Assembly: GCA_023954195.1 (NCBI GenBank)
Contig: JAMLIK010000002.1
Location: forward strand, 558,001 to 622,000
Length of the DNA stretch: 64,000 bases
Direction: 5' to 3'
From: Xanthobacteraceae bacterium
GTDB taxonomy: Bacteria; Pseudomonadota; Alphaproteobacteria; Rhizobiales; Xanthobacteraceae
Below are positions 55,393-63,663 of this stretch, in pieces; position 1 is the stretch's first letter, and every line of letters starts with the position of its first letter. Below the pieces are notes generated by a model that did no database searches, was not told the DNA's origin, and saw only the letters and a list, made by a program, of their open reading frames with translations. The position numbers were made by a program, and so were the translations under genes.

Positions 55393-58300
55393 TCAGTTCA
55401 GCCGGCCGGCGGCGTGCGCCAGCAGGGTGTAGACCAGCCCGGTCTCCGAGGTCAGGTGGCTGCGCAGCAGCGCCGGGCCGCGCTCGTCACGCGCGACCTC
55501 GTCCAGGAGCCGCTCGAACTCGACGATGTAGCGGTCCACCGTTTGCTTGAAGTTGCGGTCCGCGCGATATTTTCGCGCCACCTCGTCGAAGGTCTTCTGG
55601 CCCGCCGGCGCGTACAGCCGCTTGGAGAACGCCTTGTTCTCGCCGCGCTGGTAGCGGTCCCACATCTCGGCGGCGAGGTCGCGATCGACCAGGCGGCCGA
55701 TATCGAGCGTCAGCGTCTCCAGCGGATCGCTCGCGGCGGCCGGCTGCGAAGCCCGCGTCCGCGCGCTCTCGCGCTCCTCGGCGACGGAATCGTCGGCACG
55801 GCTGAGCAGGTCCGACAGCCAGGCGTCGCGGTCCTCGGCGGGCTCGCCGATATTCGGGCTGACCGGGGGCGCCTCGGTTCGCTGCGGCGCCGACAGTCCG
55901 AGATCCGGCGGCGGCAAGGTCGATGCGCTGCCGTTGCCGCTGTCGCGGCCGCGGGGCGCGGCGCGAACCGGGGCCTCAGCGTGACCGACGCCGGCGGCGG
56001 CCATCTGCGGTTCCTCGCGTCGGCGCGGCGCGGCGGCGCGGGGCGCCTCGACCACGTCGACCCCGCGTCCGTGGCGCGCGACGATCCGGTTCAGTTCGGC
56101 CAGCGCCTCGATCTGGTCGACGATCACCTTGCGCATCTGCGCGGTGTTTTCGGCGGCCTCCTGCGGCAGTTCGAACACGCCGCGCCGCAGTTCCTCGCGG
56201 GTCATCTCCAGTTCCTGGTGCATCTCCGCGGCCATCTGCTTCATGCCCTGCACCATCGAGGTGAACTTGTCGGCGGATTGCCGGAAGATCGTCTCGGTTT
56301 CCCGCGTGCTCTGCTGGTAGAGCGCGTGCAGCGTCTCGGCGGTGGCCGCGCGCTGCTCCTCGGCGGCGTTGCGCACCGCCTCGAACTGCCGGGTGATCGC
56401 GGTCGAGCCGCTGCCCGCGGTCTCCGCCACCACGCGGGCGATGTCGCGGGCGCGCTCCTCGGCGGCGGCCAGCGAATCGTCGAGCAGCGCGGTGAAGCGC
56501 GTCAGCCGCTGGTCGAGATCGAGGGTGCGCGCGTCGATGGTGCTCACCAGATCGGCGAGCGCCGCCTTGCGCTCCACGATCGAATGGTCGGTGTTGCGAT
56601 TGCTCTGCTCCATCGCCGCCGCCGCCGCGACCAGCGCGCGGCCATGCTCATCGAACTGGCTCGACAGCCCGGACAAGCCCTCGATGGCCTTCGAGGTCTT
56701 GGCGTGGAACATCGTCAACTGATCTTCCAGGCTCTGCGTGGCGTTGCCGCTGCGGGTGGAGACGTCGGTGATCGCCGACACGAATTCGGCGACGCGGGTG
56801 ACCATCGCGCGTTCGAGCGAATTGAGGTTGTCGTGCGCCCCGGTCAGCACCTCTTGCAGCAGGATGTTGCCTTCGCGCAGCCGCTCGAACAGCGCCACCG
56901 TGTCGGTGCGCAGCACCTTGCTGGTCTCCTGCATTTCGGTGACGGCCGCCATCGACACCTGACGCGACTGCTCGATGCTGGCGCGGGAGGTCTGTTCGAG
57001 GTCCTTCAGCGACTTGTTGACCGCGCCGGTGGCGAGTTCGCCGGCCGCCGTGATGGCGCGCGCCACCGTCGAGCCGTTGGTGGCGATCGACTGCGAGAAG
57101 TTCATGCCGCGGCTTTCGATCGCCTTCAGCGCCTCCGAGGTGACGCGTTCGATATCGACGATCAGCTGGTTGCTCTTACCGCCGATGGTTTCGACCAGCG
57201 AGCCGCGCTTGTCGTCGAGCGTCTGCGCCAGCCGGTCGGTCTGCTGCGCCATGTAGCCGACGATTTCATCGGCCTTGCCGCCGAGCACCGTCTCGAACCT
57301 GTCGCTGGCGCCGAGCACCGACTGTTCGATCTCCGCGGCGGTCGTCTTGGCCTTCTGGCCGGCCTCCCCCGCGGCGGCGATGAGCTTGTCGTGGACGGCG
57401 AGGGTGCCGCTGCGGATGGTCTCGACCGAGCTGGCGGCGGTCGCGGTGAGCGACTGCTCGATGCTCTCGCCGAGCGCGCGGATCTGGCTCGCGGCGTCGG
57501 AGGTGGTCGCGACCAGCGAGCCCGACAGCGCCTTCATCTGTTCGGTGGTCTCGGTGCTGGCGCCGGTCAGCGCCTCCTGCGCTTCCCGCGCGCTGCGCCG
57601 GATCTGCGCGGCGGTGTCGGAGCCGACGCTGGACAGCGTCCGCTCGACATCGGCGGACAGCGACCTGACCTGCTCCGCCGCGTTGCTGGAGGCGGCCATC
57701 AGCGTCGCCTGCGCCTCCTGCGCCCCGGTGAGCACGGCGCCGACGGCGGCGTTGCCGACCGTCGACAGGTTCTGTTCGAGATCGGCCGACAGCGCCTTGA
57801 CCTGACCCGAAACCTGATCGGTGAGGGCGATCAGCGTCATCTGCGCCGCGCGGGCGCTGGTCGACACGGCGTCGGCGGCGTTGCCGCCGGCCTGCTTCAG
57901 GGTGCGCTCCATCTCGTCGGAGGCGGCCGAAAGCGTCGCCTGGGCGTCGCGGGTGCCGCTGAGCAGGGCGGCGGTGGTCGAGGCGCCGGTGCCGGACAAG
58001 GTCTGTTCGATGGTCGCGGACAGCGATTGCATCTGCGCCGCCAACTCGCCCGACGTGCCGGTGAGAACGCTCTGGGCCTCGCGCGCGCTGGTCAGCAGCG
58101 TGCTGGCGGTGGCGCCGCCGGCCGAGGTCAGGATGCGCTCGACGTCGGCGGTGAGCGACTGCATCTGCGCCGTCAACTCGCCCGAGGTGCTGGTGAGGAC
58201 GCTCTGGGCCTCGCGGGCGCTGGTCAACAGCGCGCTGGCGGTGGCGCCGCCGGCCGAAGTCAGGGTGCGCTCGACGTCGGCGGTGAGCGACTTGATCTGG

Positions 58301-61300
58301 TCGGTCGCATCGCCGGAAACCGACAGCAGCATGGCGCGCGCCTCGGTGGCGCTGCCGAGGATGGCGGTCGCCGCGGTGGTCCCGACATTGCCGACCGTCT
58401 GCTCGACCTCGGTGGACGCCTGCCGGATCTGGGTGGTGATGTCGGCCGAGACCGCCAGCAGCGACTGCTGCGTGCTCCGCGCGCTGCTCTGAATGGTCTC
58501 GCTGGTGGAGAGCATCAGGCCGGTGAGCGACTGCTCGGCATCGTCGACATGCGACTTGATGCTCGACGACAGTTCCTCGGCGCGCGCCACCAGCGTGTCG
58601 CTGGCCTGGCGGCCGCTGGTCTCGATGCGGCCGGCCACCGCCTCGACGCGGGAGCCGAGCAGATCCTCGAACTGCGCGATGCGGGTGTCGATGTCGCTGG
58701 CGACCGCGTCGGCGCGGCTTTCCAGGCTCTGGTGGATGGTCTGGAAGCGCGCCGTGATGGTGTCGGCGAGATGCGCGGTCCGGCCGTCGATGGTCTGCGT
58801 GACGTTGGTGACGCGCTGGTCGATCGCCGCCAGCGCCTGCGTGGTGCCGTCGTTCAGGGTCGAGGACAGCCGGGCGAGGCGGGAATCGATGGAATGGATC
58901 GCCTCGGTCGCGCCTTCGGTCAGCGACGAGGTGAGCCGCGACAGCCGGGTGTCGATTTCGCCCAGCGTGTGCGTCGCGCCTTCGGTCAACGTCGAGGTGA
59001 GGTGCGAAAGCCGGCCGTCGATCTCGTCGAGCGTCTGCGTCGCGCCCTCGGTCAGCGACGAGGTGAGCCGCGACAGCCGGGTGTCGATTTCGCCCAGCGT
59101 GTGCGTCGCGCCCTCGGTCAGCGACAAGGTCAGTCGCGACAGCCTGCTGTCGATCTTGCCCAGCGTCTGCGTCGCGCCTTCGGTCAGCGATGCGGTGAGC
59201 TGTGTCAGCCGGCCGTCGATTTCGCCGAGCGTCTGCGTCGCGCCTTCGGTCAGCGATGTGGTGAGCTGTGTCAGCCGGCCGTCGATTTCGCTCAGCGTCT
59301 GGGTCGCGCCGTCGGTCAGCGACACGGTGATCTGCGACAGCCTGCTGTCGATTTCGCCGAGCGCCTGCGTCGCGCCCTCGGTCAGCGACGAGGTCAGGTG
59401 CGACAGCCGGCTGTCGATCCTGCCCAGCGTCTGGTTGGCGCCCTGCGTCAGCGACACGGTGAGTTGCGTCAGCCGACCGTCGATTTCGCCCAGCGTCCGT
59501 GTCGCGCCCTCGGTCAGCGACGACGTCAGCTCCGTCAACCGGCTGTCGATCTTGCCCAGAGTCTGGTCCGCATCTCCGGTGAGCGAGGAGGTGAGGTGCG
59601 TCAGCCGGCTGTCGATCTTGTCGAGCGTCTGGTTGGCGCCTTCGGTCAGCGACGCGGTGAGATGCGTCAGCCGGTTGTCGATCCTGCCAAACGTCTGGTC
59701 GGCGCCTTCGGTCAGCGAGGCGGTGAGATGCGACAGCTTGCTGTCGATCTCGCCCAGCGTCTGGGTCGCGCCGTCGTTCAGCGTCGTGGTGAGGTGCGTG
59801 AGCTTGGCCTCGATGCTGTCGATCGCGGTCTGGGTGCCGCCCGAAAGCGAGGCGGACAGCGCGCCGAGCCGCGAATCGACGGTCTCGGTCACGAATCTGG
59901 CGCGGGTGTCGAAGTTCTGTTCGAGCGTCCGCAGCCGGCTGTCCACGCTTTCGTCGAACGACTTGATCTTGGCGTTAAGGGCGCCGTCGAGATCGCCGAC
60001 GCGGGTGCCGAGCTGCACTTCGAATTGTTGCAGGCGCTGGTCGAGCGTCGCGGTGATCTGGCCGCTGTTGGAGGTGAAACGGGTGTCGAAGGTGTCGACG
60101 TAGGTCTTCAGGCTTTCGGCGATTTCGCCGGTGCGCTGGCCCAGACGCTCGACCACTTCGCCGCCATAGGTCTTCACGGTGCGGTCGAATTCGGAGATGT
60201 GCCGGGTAATCAGGGCGCCCAGCGTCGAGCTGTCGCGCGCGAACTTCTCGGCCAGTTCGGTGCCCTGCTGCCGGATCAATTCATCGAACGTGCTCATCTG
60301 GAGGCTGAGCGTGTCGTGCGCGGTTTCGGTCTGGCTCACCATCCGGGTCACCAGCGTGTGGACGGTGGCGTCGAGCGCGTCGCTGGCCCGGTCGCCGCTG
60401 GTCAGGACGCGATCCGCCAGCCGCCGGCCGGCTTCGTCGATCTTGCCGGCGATGTCGCCGCCGCGCAGTTCGAGTTCGAGCAGAAGCGAGTCGCCGGAAT
60501 TGCGCAGCGAGTCGTGAAGCGCCTCGGTGCGGTCGGAAATGCTGTCGACGATCGAGGCGGACTTCTGCTCGAACTCCGAGGTGATGCGGTCGAGCCGGTC
60601 GTTCAGCATGTCGTGGACGCGGTTGGCCAGATCGACGAATTCGTCATGGACGTGGCCGGTCTTGAAGTTCAGGCTGGCGGTCAGCCGCTCGCTGGCGTCG
60701 AGCACGGCGCGGGTGGTTTCGCCGCTGGCTTCCTCAAGGCGGTCGAGCAGGTCGCCGCCGCGCTCGCCGAGCGCAAGGATCATGTTGTCGCCGGCGCTGC
60801 CGAGCGCGCGCGTGATGTGCTCGCCGCGTTCTTCCAGCGCGCCGGTGATGTTCTTGGCGACCTCGTCGACGCGCGCCGCGATGGCGTCGCTAATCAGGGC
60901 GATGTCGTGGCGCAGGTCGATCTGAACGCCGGAAATGGCGCTGCGCACCTGCTCGGCCTGGCCGACCAGATTGTCGCGCTGGTGGGCGATGTCCTGCAAC
61001 AGCGCGCGGATCCGCACCTCGTTGTCGGAATAGGCGCGCTCCAGCGCCGAGACCTCGTTGGCGACCAGCGTTTCGAGTTCGCCGGCGCGCGCGATGGCGC
61101 GCTCCATGCCGTCGCCCATGGCGGCGACCTCGCGGCGGATCGCCTGGCCGACCGTCACCATGGAATCGCTGGCGGCGTGCTCGGGTTCGGAGAACCGCAT
61201 CGCCACCTGCGCCATCGACTGCGCGATCATCCGCAGTTCCTGGCCGCGCCAGGCGAGGCTGGCGAGGAAGTAGAACAGCAGGATCGGGGCCAGCAGCACC

Positions 61301-61722
61301 GAGGTCAGGCCGACGAAGGCCAGCGCGCCGCCGTTCTGGCCCAGCGATTGCAACGACGGATAGAAGGCGAACGCCAACAGGCCCGCGCCGATCAGCCAGA
61401 CCACGGTGAAAATGGTGGCGAGCGTGTAGATGTTGCGCGCCGGGCGGCCCTTCTGGATCGCTTGCAGGATCTGGCCGATGGTCTCGCGGTCGTCGTTGGC
61501 GGCGTCGCGATTGAACCGGGGCTCGTCGGACATCTCGTCCGGGAACGGCCGCGGGCTGAACGTCGCCTCGTCGCGCGGCGGTTCGGGGATGTTGACGGAA
61601 GGCGCGGCGGGCTGTGCGGTGGCGCTGTCCGGAGCCGGCGTCTCGCTGATGTTCAGGGCTTCCTGAATCGCGGAAAGCGCGACCTCGGTGGGGTCCTGAG
61701 TCTTCTTGGGACTGTTCGCCAT
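55393..61722 (-). CDS. Giant membrane-anchored coiled-coil protein (2109 aa), TipN-like
   Basis: The N-terminal 95 residues are polar. Two membrane helices follow (about 98-120 and 132-155), then roughly 1800 residues of predicted helix made of Ala/Ser/Thr/Gln/Glu with an 11-residue period. Residues about 584-1070 are 22-residue units, fifteen of them highly alike at 650-979 (type EGATQTLGEIDGRLTQLTAS plus LT). Residues about 1101-1450 are 44-residue units. The C-terminal 115 residues form a distinct domain (ENKAFSKRLYAPAGQKTFDE; DRYIVEFERLLDEVARDERG; LLAHAAGRLN). From memory the layout and C-terminal domain resemble TipN, the alphaproteobacterial pole-marking protein, though this is over twice as long. 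Databases often label relatives apolipoprotein-like because of the 22-mers. A CtrA-like site lies upstream. Confidence 0.85.
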   Translation of the reverse strand: MANSPKKTQDPTEVALSAIQEALNISETPAPDSATAQPAAPSVNIPEPPRDEATFSPRPFPDEMSDEPRFNRDAANDDRETIGQILQAIQKGRPARNIYTLATIFTVVWLIGAGLLAFAFYPSLQSLGQNGGALAFVGLTSVLLAPILLFYFLASLAWRGQELRMIAQSMAQVAMRFSEPEHAASDSMVTVGQAIRREVAAMGDGMERAIARAGELETLVANEVSALERAYSDNEVRIRALLQDIAHQRDNLVGQAEQVRSAISGVQIDLRHDIALISDAIAARVDEVAKNITGALEERGEHITRALGSAGDNMILALGERGGDLLDRLEEASGETTRAVLDASERLTASLNFKTGHVHDEFVDLANRVHDMLNDRLDRITSEFEQKSASIVDSISDRTEALHDSLRNSGDSLLLELELRGGDIAGKIDEAGRRLADRVLTSGDRASDALDATVHTLVTRMVSQTETAHDTLSLQMSTFDELIRQQGTELAEKFARDSSTLGALITRHISEFDRTVKTYGGEVVERLGQRTGEIAESLKTYVDTFDTRFTSNSGQITATLDQRLQQFEVQLGTRVGDLDGALNAKIKSFDESVDSRLRTLEQNFDTRARFVTETVDSRLGALSASLSGGTQTAIDSIEAKLTHLTTTLNDGATQTLGEIDSKLSHLTASLTEGADQTFGRIDNRLTHLTASLTEGANQTLDKIDSRLTHLTSSLTGDADQTLGKIDSRLTELTSSLTEGATRTLGEIDGRLTQLTVSLTQGANQTLGRIDSRLSHLTSSLTEGATQALGEIDSRLSQITVSLTDGATQTLSEIDGRLTQLTTSLTEGATQTLGEIDGRLTQLTASLTEGATQTLGKIDSRLSRLTLSLTEGATHTLGEIDTRLSRLTSSLTEGATQTLDEIDGRLSHLTSTLTEGATHTLGEIDTRLSRLTSSLTEGATEAIHSIDSRLARLSSTLNDGTTQALAAIDQRVTNVTQTIDGRTAHLADTITARFQTIHQSLESRADAVASDIDTRIAQFEDLLGSRVEAVAGRIETSGRQASDTLVARAEELSSSIKSHVDDAEQSLTGLMLSTSETIQSSARSTQQSLLAVSADITTQIRQASTEVEQTVGNVGTTAATAILGSATEARAMLLSVSGDATDQIKSLTADVERTLTSAGGATASALLTSAREAQSVLTSTSGELTAQMQSLTADVERILTSAGGATASTLLTSAREAQSVLTGTSGELAAQMQSLSATIEQTLSGTGASTTAALLSGTRDAQATLSAASDEMERTLKQAGGNAADAVSTSARAAQMTLIALTDQVSGQVKALSADLEQNLSTVGNAAVGAVLTGAQEAQATLMAASSNAAEQVRSLSADVERTLSSVGSDTAAQIRRSAREAQEALTGASTETTEQMKALSGSLVATTSDAASQIRALGESIEQSLTATAASSVETIRSGTLAVHDKLIAAAGEAGQKAKTTAAEIEQSVLGASDRFETVLGGKADEIVGYMAQQTDRLAQTLDDKRGSLVETIGGKSNQLIVDIERVTSEALKAIESRGMNFSQSIATNGSTVARAITAAGELATGAVNKSLKDLEQTSRASIEQSRQVSMAAVTEMQETSKVLRTDTVALFERLREGNILLQEVLTGAHDNLNSLERAMVTRVAEFVSAITDVSTRSGNATQSLEDQLTMFHAKTSKAIEGLSGLSSQFDEHGRALVAAAAAMEQSNRNTDHSIVERKAALADLVSTIDARTLDLDQRLTRFTALLDDSLAAAEERARDIARVVAETAGSGSTAITRQFEAVRNAAEEQRAATAETLHALYQQSTRETETIFRQSADKFTSMVQGMKQMAAEMHQELEMTREELRRGVFELPQEAAENTAQMRKVIVDQIEALAELNRIVARHGRGVDVVEAPRAAAPRRREEPQMAAAGVGHAEAPVRAAPRGRDSGNGSASTLPPPDLGLSAPQRTEAPPVSPNIGEPAEDRDAWLSDLLSRADDSVAEERESARTRASQPAAASDPLETLTLDIGRLVDRDLAAEMWDRYQRGENKAFSKRLYAPAGQKTFDEVARKYRADRNFKQTVDRYIVEFERLLDEVARDERGPALLRSHLTSETGLVYTLLAHAAGRLN
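58027..58290 (-). repeat. Two near-identical 132 bp coding repeats (44 residues each)
   Basis: Within the giant gene, residues 1145-1188 and 1189-1232 differ at only about four of 44 positions. Each starts SLTADVER and contains TSAREAQSVL and QMQ. Flanking units of the same 44-residue type are more diverged. Confidence 0.9.
58786..59775 (-). repeat. Array of fifteen 66 bp coding repeats (22 residues each)
   Basis: Residues 650-979 of the giant protein are fifteen consecutive 22-residue units with consensus EGATQTLGEID-GRLTQLTASLT, i.e. two 11-residue halves. At least two more diverged units precede and four follow in the same register. Confidence 0.93.
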
Positions 61723-62145
61723 GGTACTCTACGCCCTTGTTTACCCAGCCGGAAGTTTCGCCGCCGGGCCGACCGGAAGGCCCTCTTGGCCCTCGACGAT
61801 CGGCGGCGGCCGGAGCAAACGCCCGCGCCGCACGGTTGTGCGCGACTTCCCCCAACATCCTATTGGCTTGCAGGCGCGAATGAAATGGATGTGATTAATA
61901 CAATTTTAACGATCCTTAATCATCGTTAACGCGGAACCGGGCAAAAGCGCGCGGCGATGGAAAATCGCCCCGAACCGGCGCGGTCGCCGCTGAAATCGGC
62001 CTGATCGCCGGTTTTATCCGGTGTTCCGGCCCGCGCGGATCGTTAACCAAGTTGCTCGGTTGGCGTCGAACGGGTTCGCATTTTCGCGACGCGGCCGGAT
62101 CTGGCCATCGGGCCTGGCCGCCGCGTGAAAGGACCGAGGGGATCG
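61723..62145. other. Divergent intergenic region between the giant coiled-coil and Hpt genes
   Basis: These 423 bases should contain promoters for both divergent genes. They include an AT-rich patch (about 61888-61930) unusual for this GC-rich window, which carries the CtrA-like site, two further TTAA sequences at ten-base spacing, and a TTAACCA half-site at 62043-62049. I see no gene or repeat-family copy. Confidence 0.6.
61895..61910. promoter_or_regulatory. CtrA-box-like site (TTAA-N7-TTAAC)
   Basis: The sequence TTAATACAATTTTAAC exactly fits TTAA-N7-TTAAC, the consensus for the cell-cycle regulator CtrA. More TTAA sequences follow at 61916 and 61926, the last as GTTAACG. It lies about 175 bases upstream of the giant gene start and about 235 bases from the Hpt gene start. 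It matches the consensus but binding is not shown. Confidence 0.5.
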
Positions 62146-62487
62146 ATGCCGCCGTATTCCGCCGCCGCCGGGCCGCCGATCGATCTCGACCATCTCCGCG
62201 CGGTGACGCTGGGCGATCCGGCGCTGGAGCGCGAGGTGCTGCTTTTGTTCCTGGAGCAGACGGCCGCCCTGATGCGGAGGCTGGCGTCGCTGCCGGCGGA
62301 CGCCGCCGCGCTCGCGCACACCATGAAGGGATCGGCGCGCGCGATCGGGGCGTTCGGCGTGGCGGACGCGGCGACGGCGCTGGAGGCGGCGCTGGGCGAC
62401 GAGGCGGGGGCGCGCGCGGCTGTGCGGCGGCTCGACGCCGAGGCCGGACGGGCGCGGCGGGCGGCGACCGCGCGGCTTCGCCGGTAG
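62146..62487 (+). CDS. Hpt (histidine phosphotransfer) domain protein
   Basis: The 113-residue protein is a single Hpt helical bundle with the phospho-accepting His about residue 58 in LAHTMKGSARAIGAFGVADA, the expected H-x2-KGSA pattern. It would relay phosphate between a hybrid kinase and a response regulator. In this class of bacteria the relay to CtrA uses the structurally different ChpT, so the partner here is unknown. I chose the ATG at 62146 because GAGGGG precedes it at a good distance; a GTG at 62125 is possible. A 16 bp palindrome GCCGCGCCGGCGCGGC starts at the stop codon. Confidence 0.85.
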   Translation: MPPYSAAAGPPIDLDHLRAVTLGDPALEREVLLLFLEQTAALMRRLASLPADAAALAHTMKGSARAIGAFGVADAATALEAALGDEAGARAAVRRLDAEAGRARRAATARLRR

Positions 62488-62599
62488 CCGCGCCGGCGCG
62501 GCCGAAAATCGGCGGCGGACCGGCGTGGCGGCTGGCGCGGGGCGGAGCGAGCCGCTATAGGTCAGCGAGCATTCCTCTTTCCAGACAGCACGAGCAGCC

Positions 62600-62920
62600 A
62601 TGGCGAAGATTCACTATGTTGACCACACCGGCGAGACCCGCACCGTCGACGTCGAAAACGGCGCGACGGTGATGGAGGGCGCGATCCGCAACGCCATCCC
62701 CGGCATCGAGGCCGAGTGCGGCGGCGCCTGCGCCTGCGCGACCTGCCATGTCTATGTCGACGAAGCCTGGCGTGAGAAGGTCGGCGGTCCGACGCCGATG
62801 GAGGAGGACATGCTGGACTTCGGCTACGACGTGCGCCCGAATTCGCGGCTGTCGTGCCAGATCAAGGTCACCGACGAACTCGACGGGCTGATCGTCAGCA
62901 CACCGGAGCGGCAGGCTTAG
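62600..62920 (+). CDS. [2Fe-2S] ferredoxin, adrenodoxin type
   Basis: The 106-residue protein has the cluster ligands C-x5-C-x2-C-x36-C at residues 40, 46, 49 and 86 ([34 protein letters not shown]), with an extra Cys 44. This is the adrenodoxin/putidaredoxin/FdxB class, which supplies electrons to P450s or to iron-sulfur assembly. There is no hsc or isc gene nearby. An FNR-type reductase gene lies about 0.8 kb downstream and could be its partner. Confidence 0.93.
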   Translation: MAKIHYVDHTGETRTVDVENGATVMEGAIRNAIPGIEAECGGACACATCHVYVDEAWREKVGGPTPMEEDMLDFGYDVRPNSRLSCQIKVTDELDGLIVSTPERQA

Positions 62921-62969
62921 GCAGGCCGACCGGAAATTCGTTTTATGCGCGGTTTTACAACACGAATAA

Positions 62970-63088
62970 CGTCGTCCCCGCGCGGGCGGGGACCCAGACT
63001 CCGCAGCGGTTCGGCTCGATCAATCCGGCGAAATCATTCAAACCGCGAACGCCAGGGGATCTGGGTCCTCGCCCGCGCGAGGACGACG
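62970..63088. repeat. Palindromic repeat family C
   Basis: A complete copy with GTCGTCCCCGCGCGGGCGGG at the left and CCTCGCCCGCGCGAGGACGAC at the right. CGCGGGC instead of CGCAGGC is compensated on the other side (GCCCGCG). Confidence 0.9.
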
Positions 63089-63093
63089 CCGGG

Positions 63094-63573
63094 TTAAGCC
63101 CCGGCGGCATCGCCGCGCAGCTTCCAGCGCTGGAATCCCTCGATGGTCGCGGGCGGCAGCGGCGTCGGCTTGCGGGTGCGGGCGTCGACCAGCACCGTGG
63201 TCGCCTGCGCCGAGGCGATGCACCGGCCCTGCGAGAACACCACCTGATCGAACGTCACCGAGGTTCGGCCCAGCCGCAGCACGCCGAGCCCGGTCTCGAT
63301 GGTGCCGGGCCAGTGCAGTTCGGCGCGGTAGTGAACGTCGAGGCGGACCAGCACCCAGCTTGCGCCCGCCGGCGTCAGTCCGTTCGCCGCGTCGCGCACC
63401 AGGATCACCCGGCCGGTCTCGAAGTAGCTGGCATAGACCGCGTTGTTGACATGGCCGTTGACGTCGAGATCGGCGAAGCGGACGTTGTCTTCGAGGCGAA
63501 GCGGGTAGTCGTCGAGACGCGGCGGCGTCGGGGCGGGATCGGTCACGGGCGGGCTTCCATGCGGTTGATCCAT
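63094..63573 (-). CDS. Acyl-CoA thioesterase (4HBT hot-dog fold)
   Basis: The 159-residue protein has the 4-hydroxybenzoyl-CoA thioesterase-type motif RFADLDVNGHVNNAVYASYFETGR (about 33-56) with the catalytic Asp and the HVNN block. It would hydrolyse an acyl-CoA of unknown chain. The ATG at 63573 is the best start. It is flanked by repeat C downstream and divergent from the FNR gene. Confidence 0.88.
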   Translation of the reverse strand: MDQPHGSPPVTDPAPTPPRLDDYPLRLEDNVRFADLDVNGHVNNAVYASYFETGRVILVRDAANGLTPAGASWVLVRLDVHYRAELHWPGTIETGLGVLRLGRTSVTFDQVVFSQGRCIASAQATTVLVDARTRKPTPLPPATIEGFQRWKLRGDAAGA

Positions 63574-63663
63574 GCAGTTACATGGAAATCGCGGGCGCCG
63601 GCAAGGGGCTCCCGCCGCCGGGCGGCGCGGCCGGTCGCGCGATGTCTTCCCACTTTGCGTTAA

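Noticed and set aside
58786-59775. A CRISPR array or satellite suggested by the 66 bp periodicity
   Set aside because: The repeats are contiguous coding units with no unique spacers and no cas genes nearby. The (TATTCGC)10 array likewise has no spacers.
58493-60103. A 536-codon plus-strand frame with apparent repeats (Ser/Val-rich)
   Set aside because: The repeats in it are only the complement of the 66 bp coding repeats of the giant gene.
55318-61929. A 2203-codon open frame on the plus strand, antisense to the giant gene
   Set aside because: Its translation is Arg/Gly/Ala/Gln low-complexity with no domains. It is open only because the opposite strand is GC-rich, repetitive and strongly codon-biased. 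The minus-strand protein has membrane segments, regular coiled-coil periodicity and a conserved-looking C-terminal domain.
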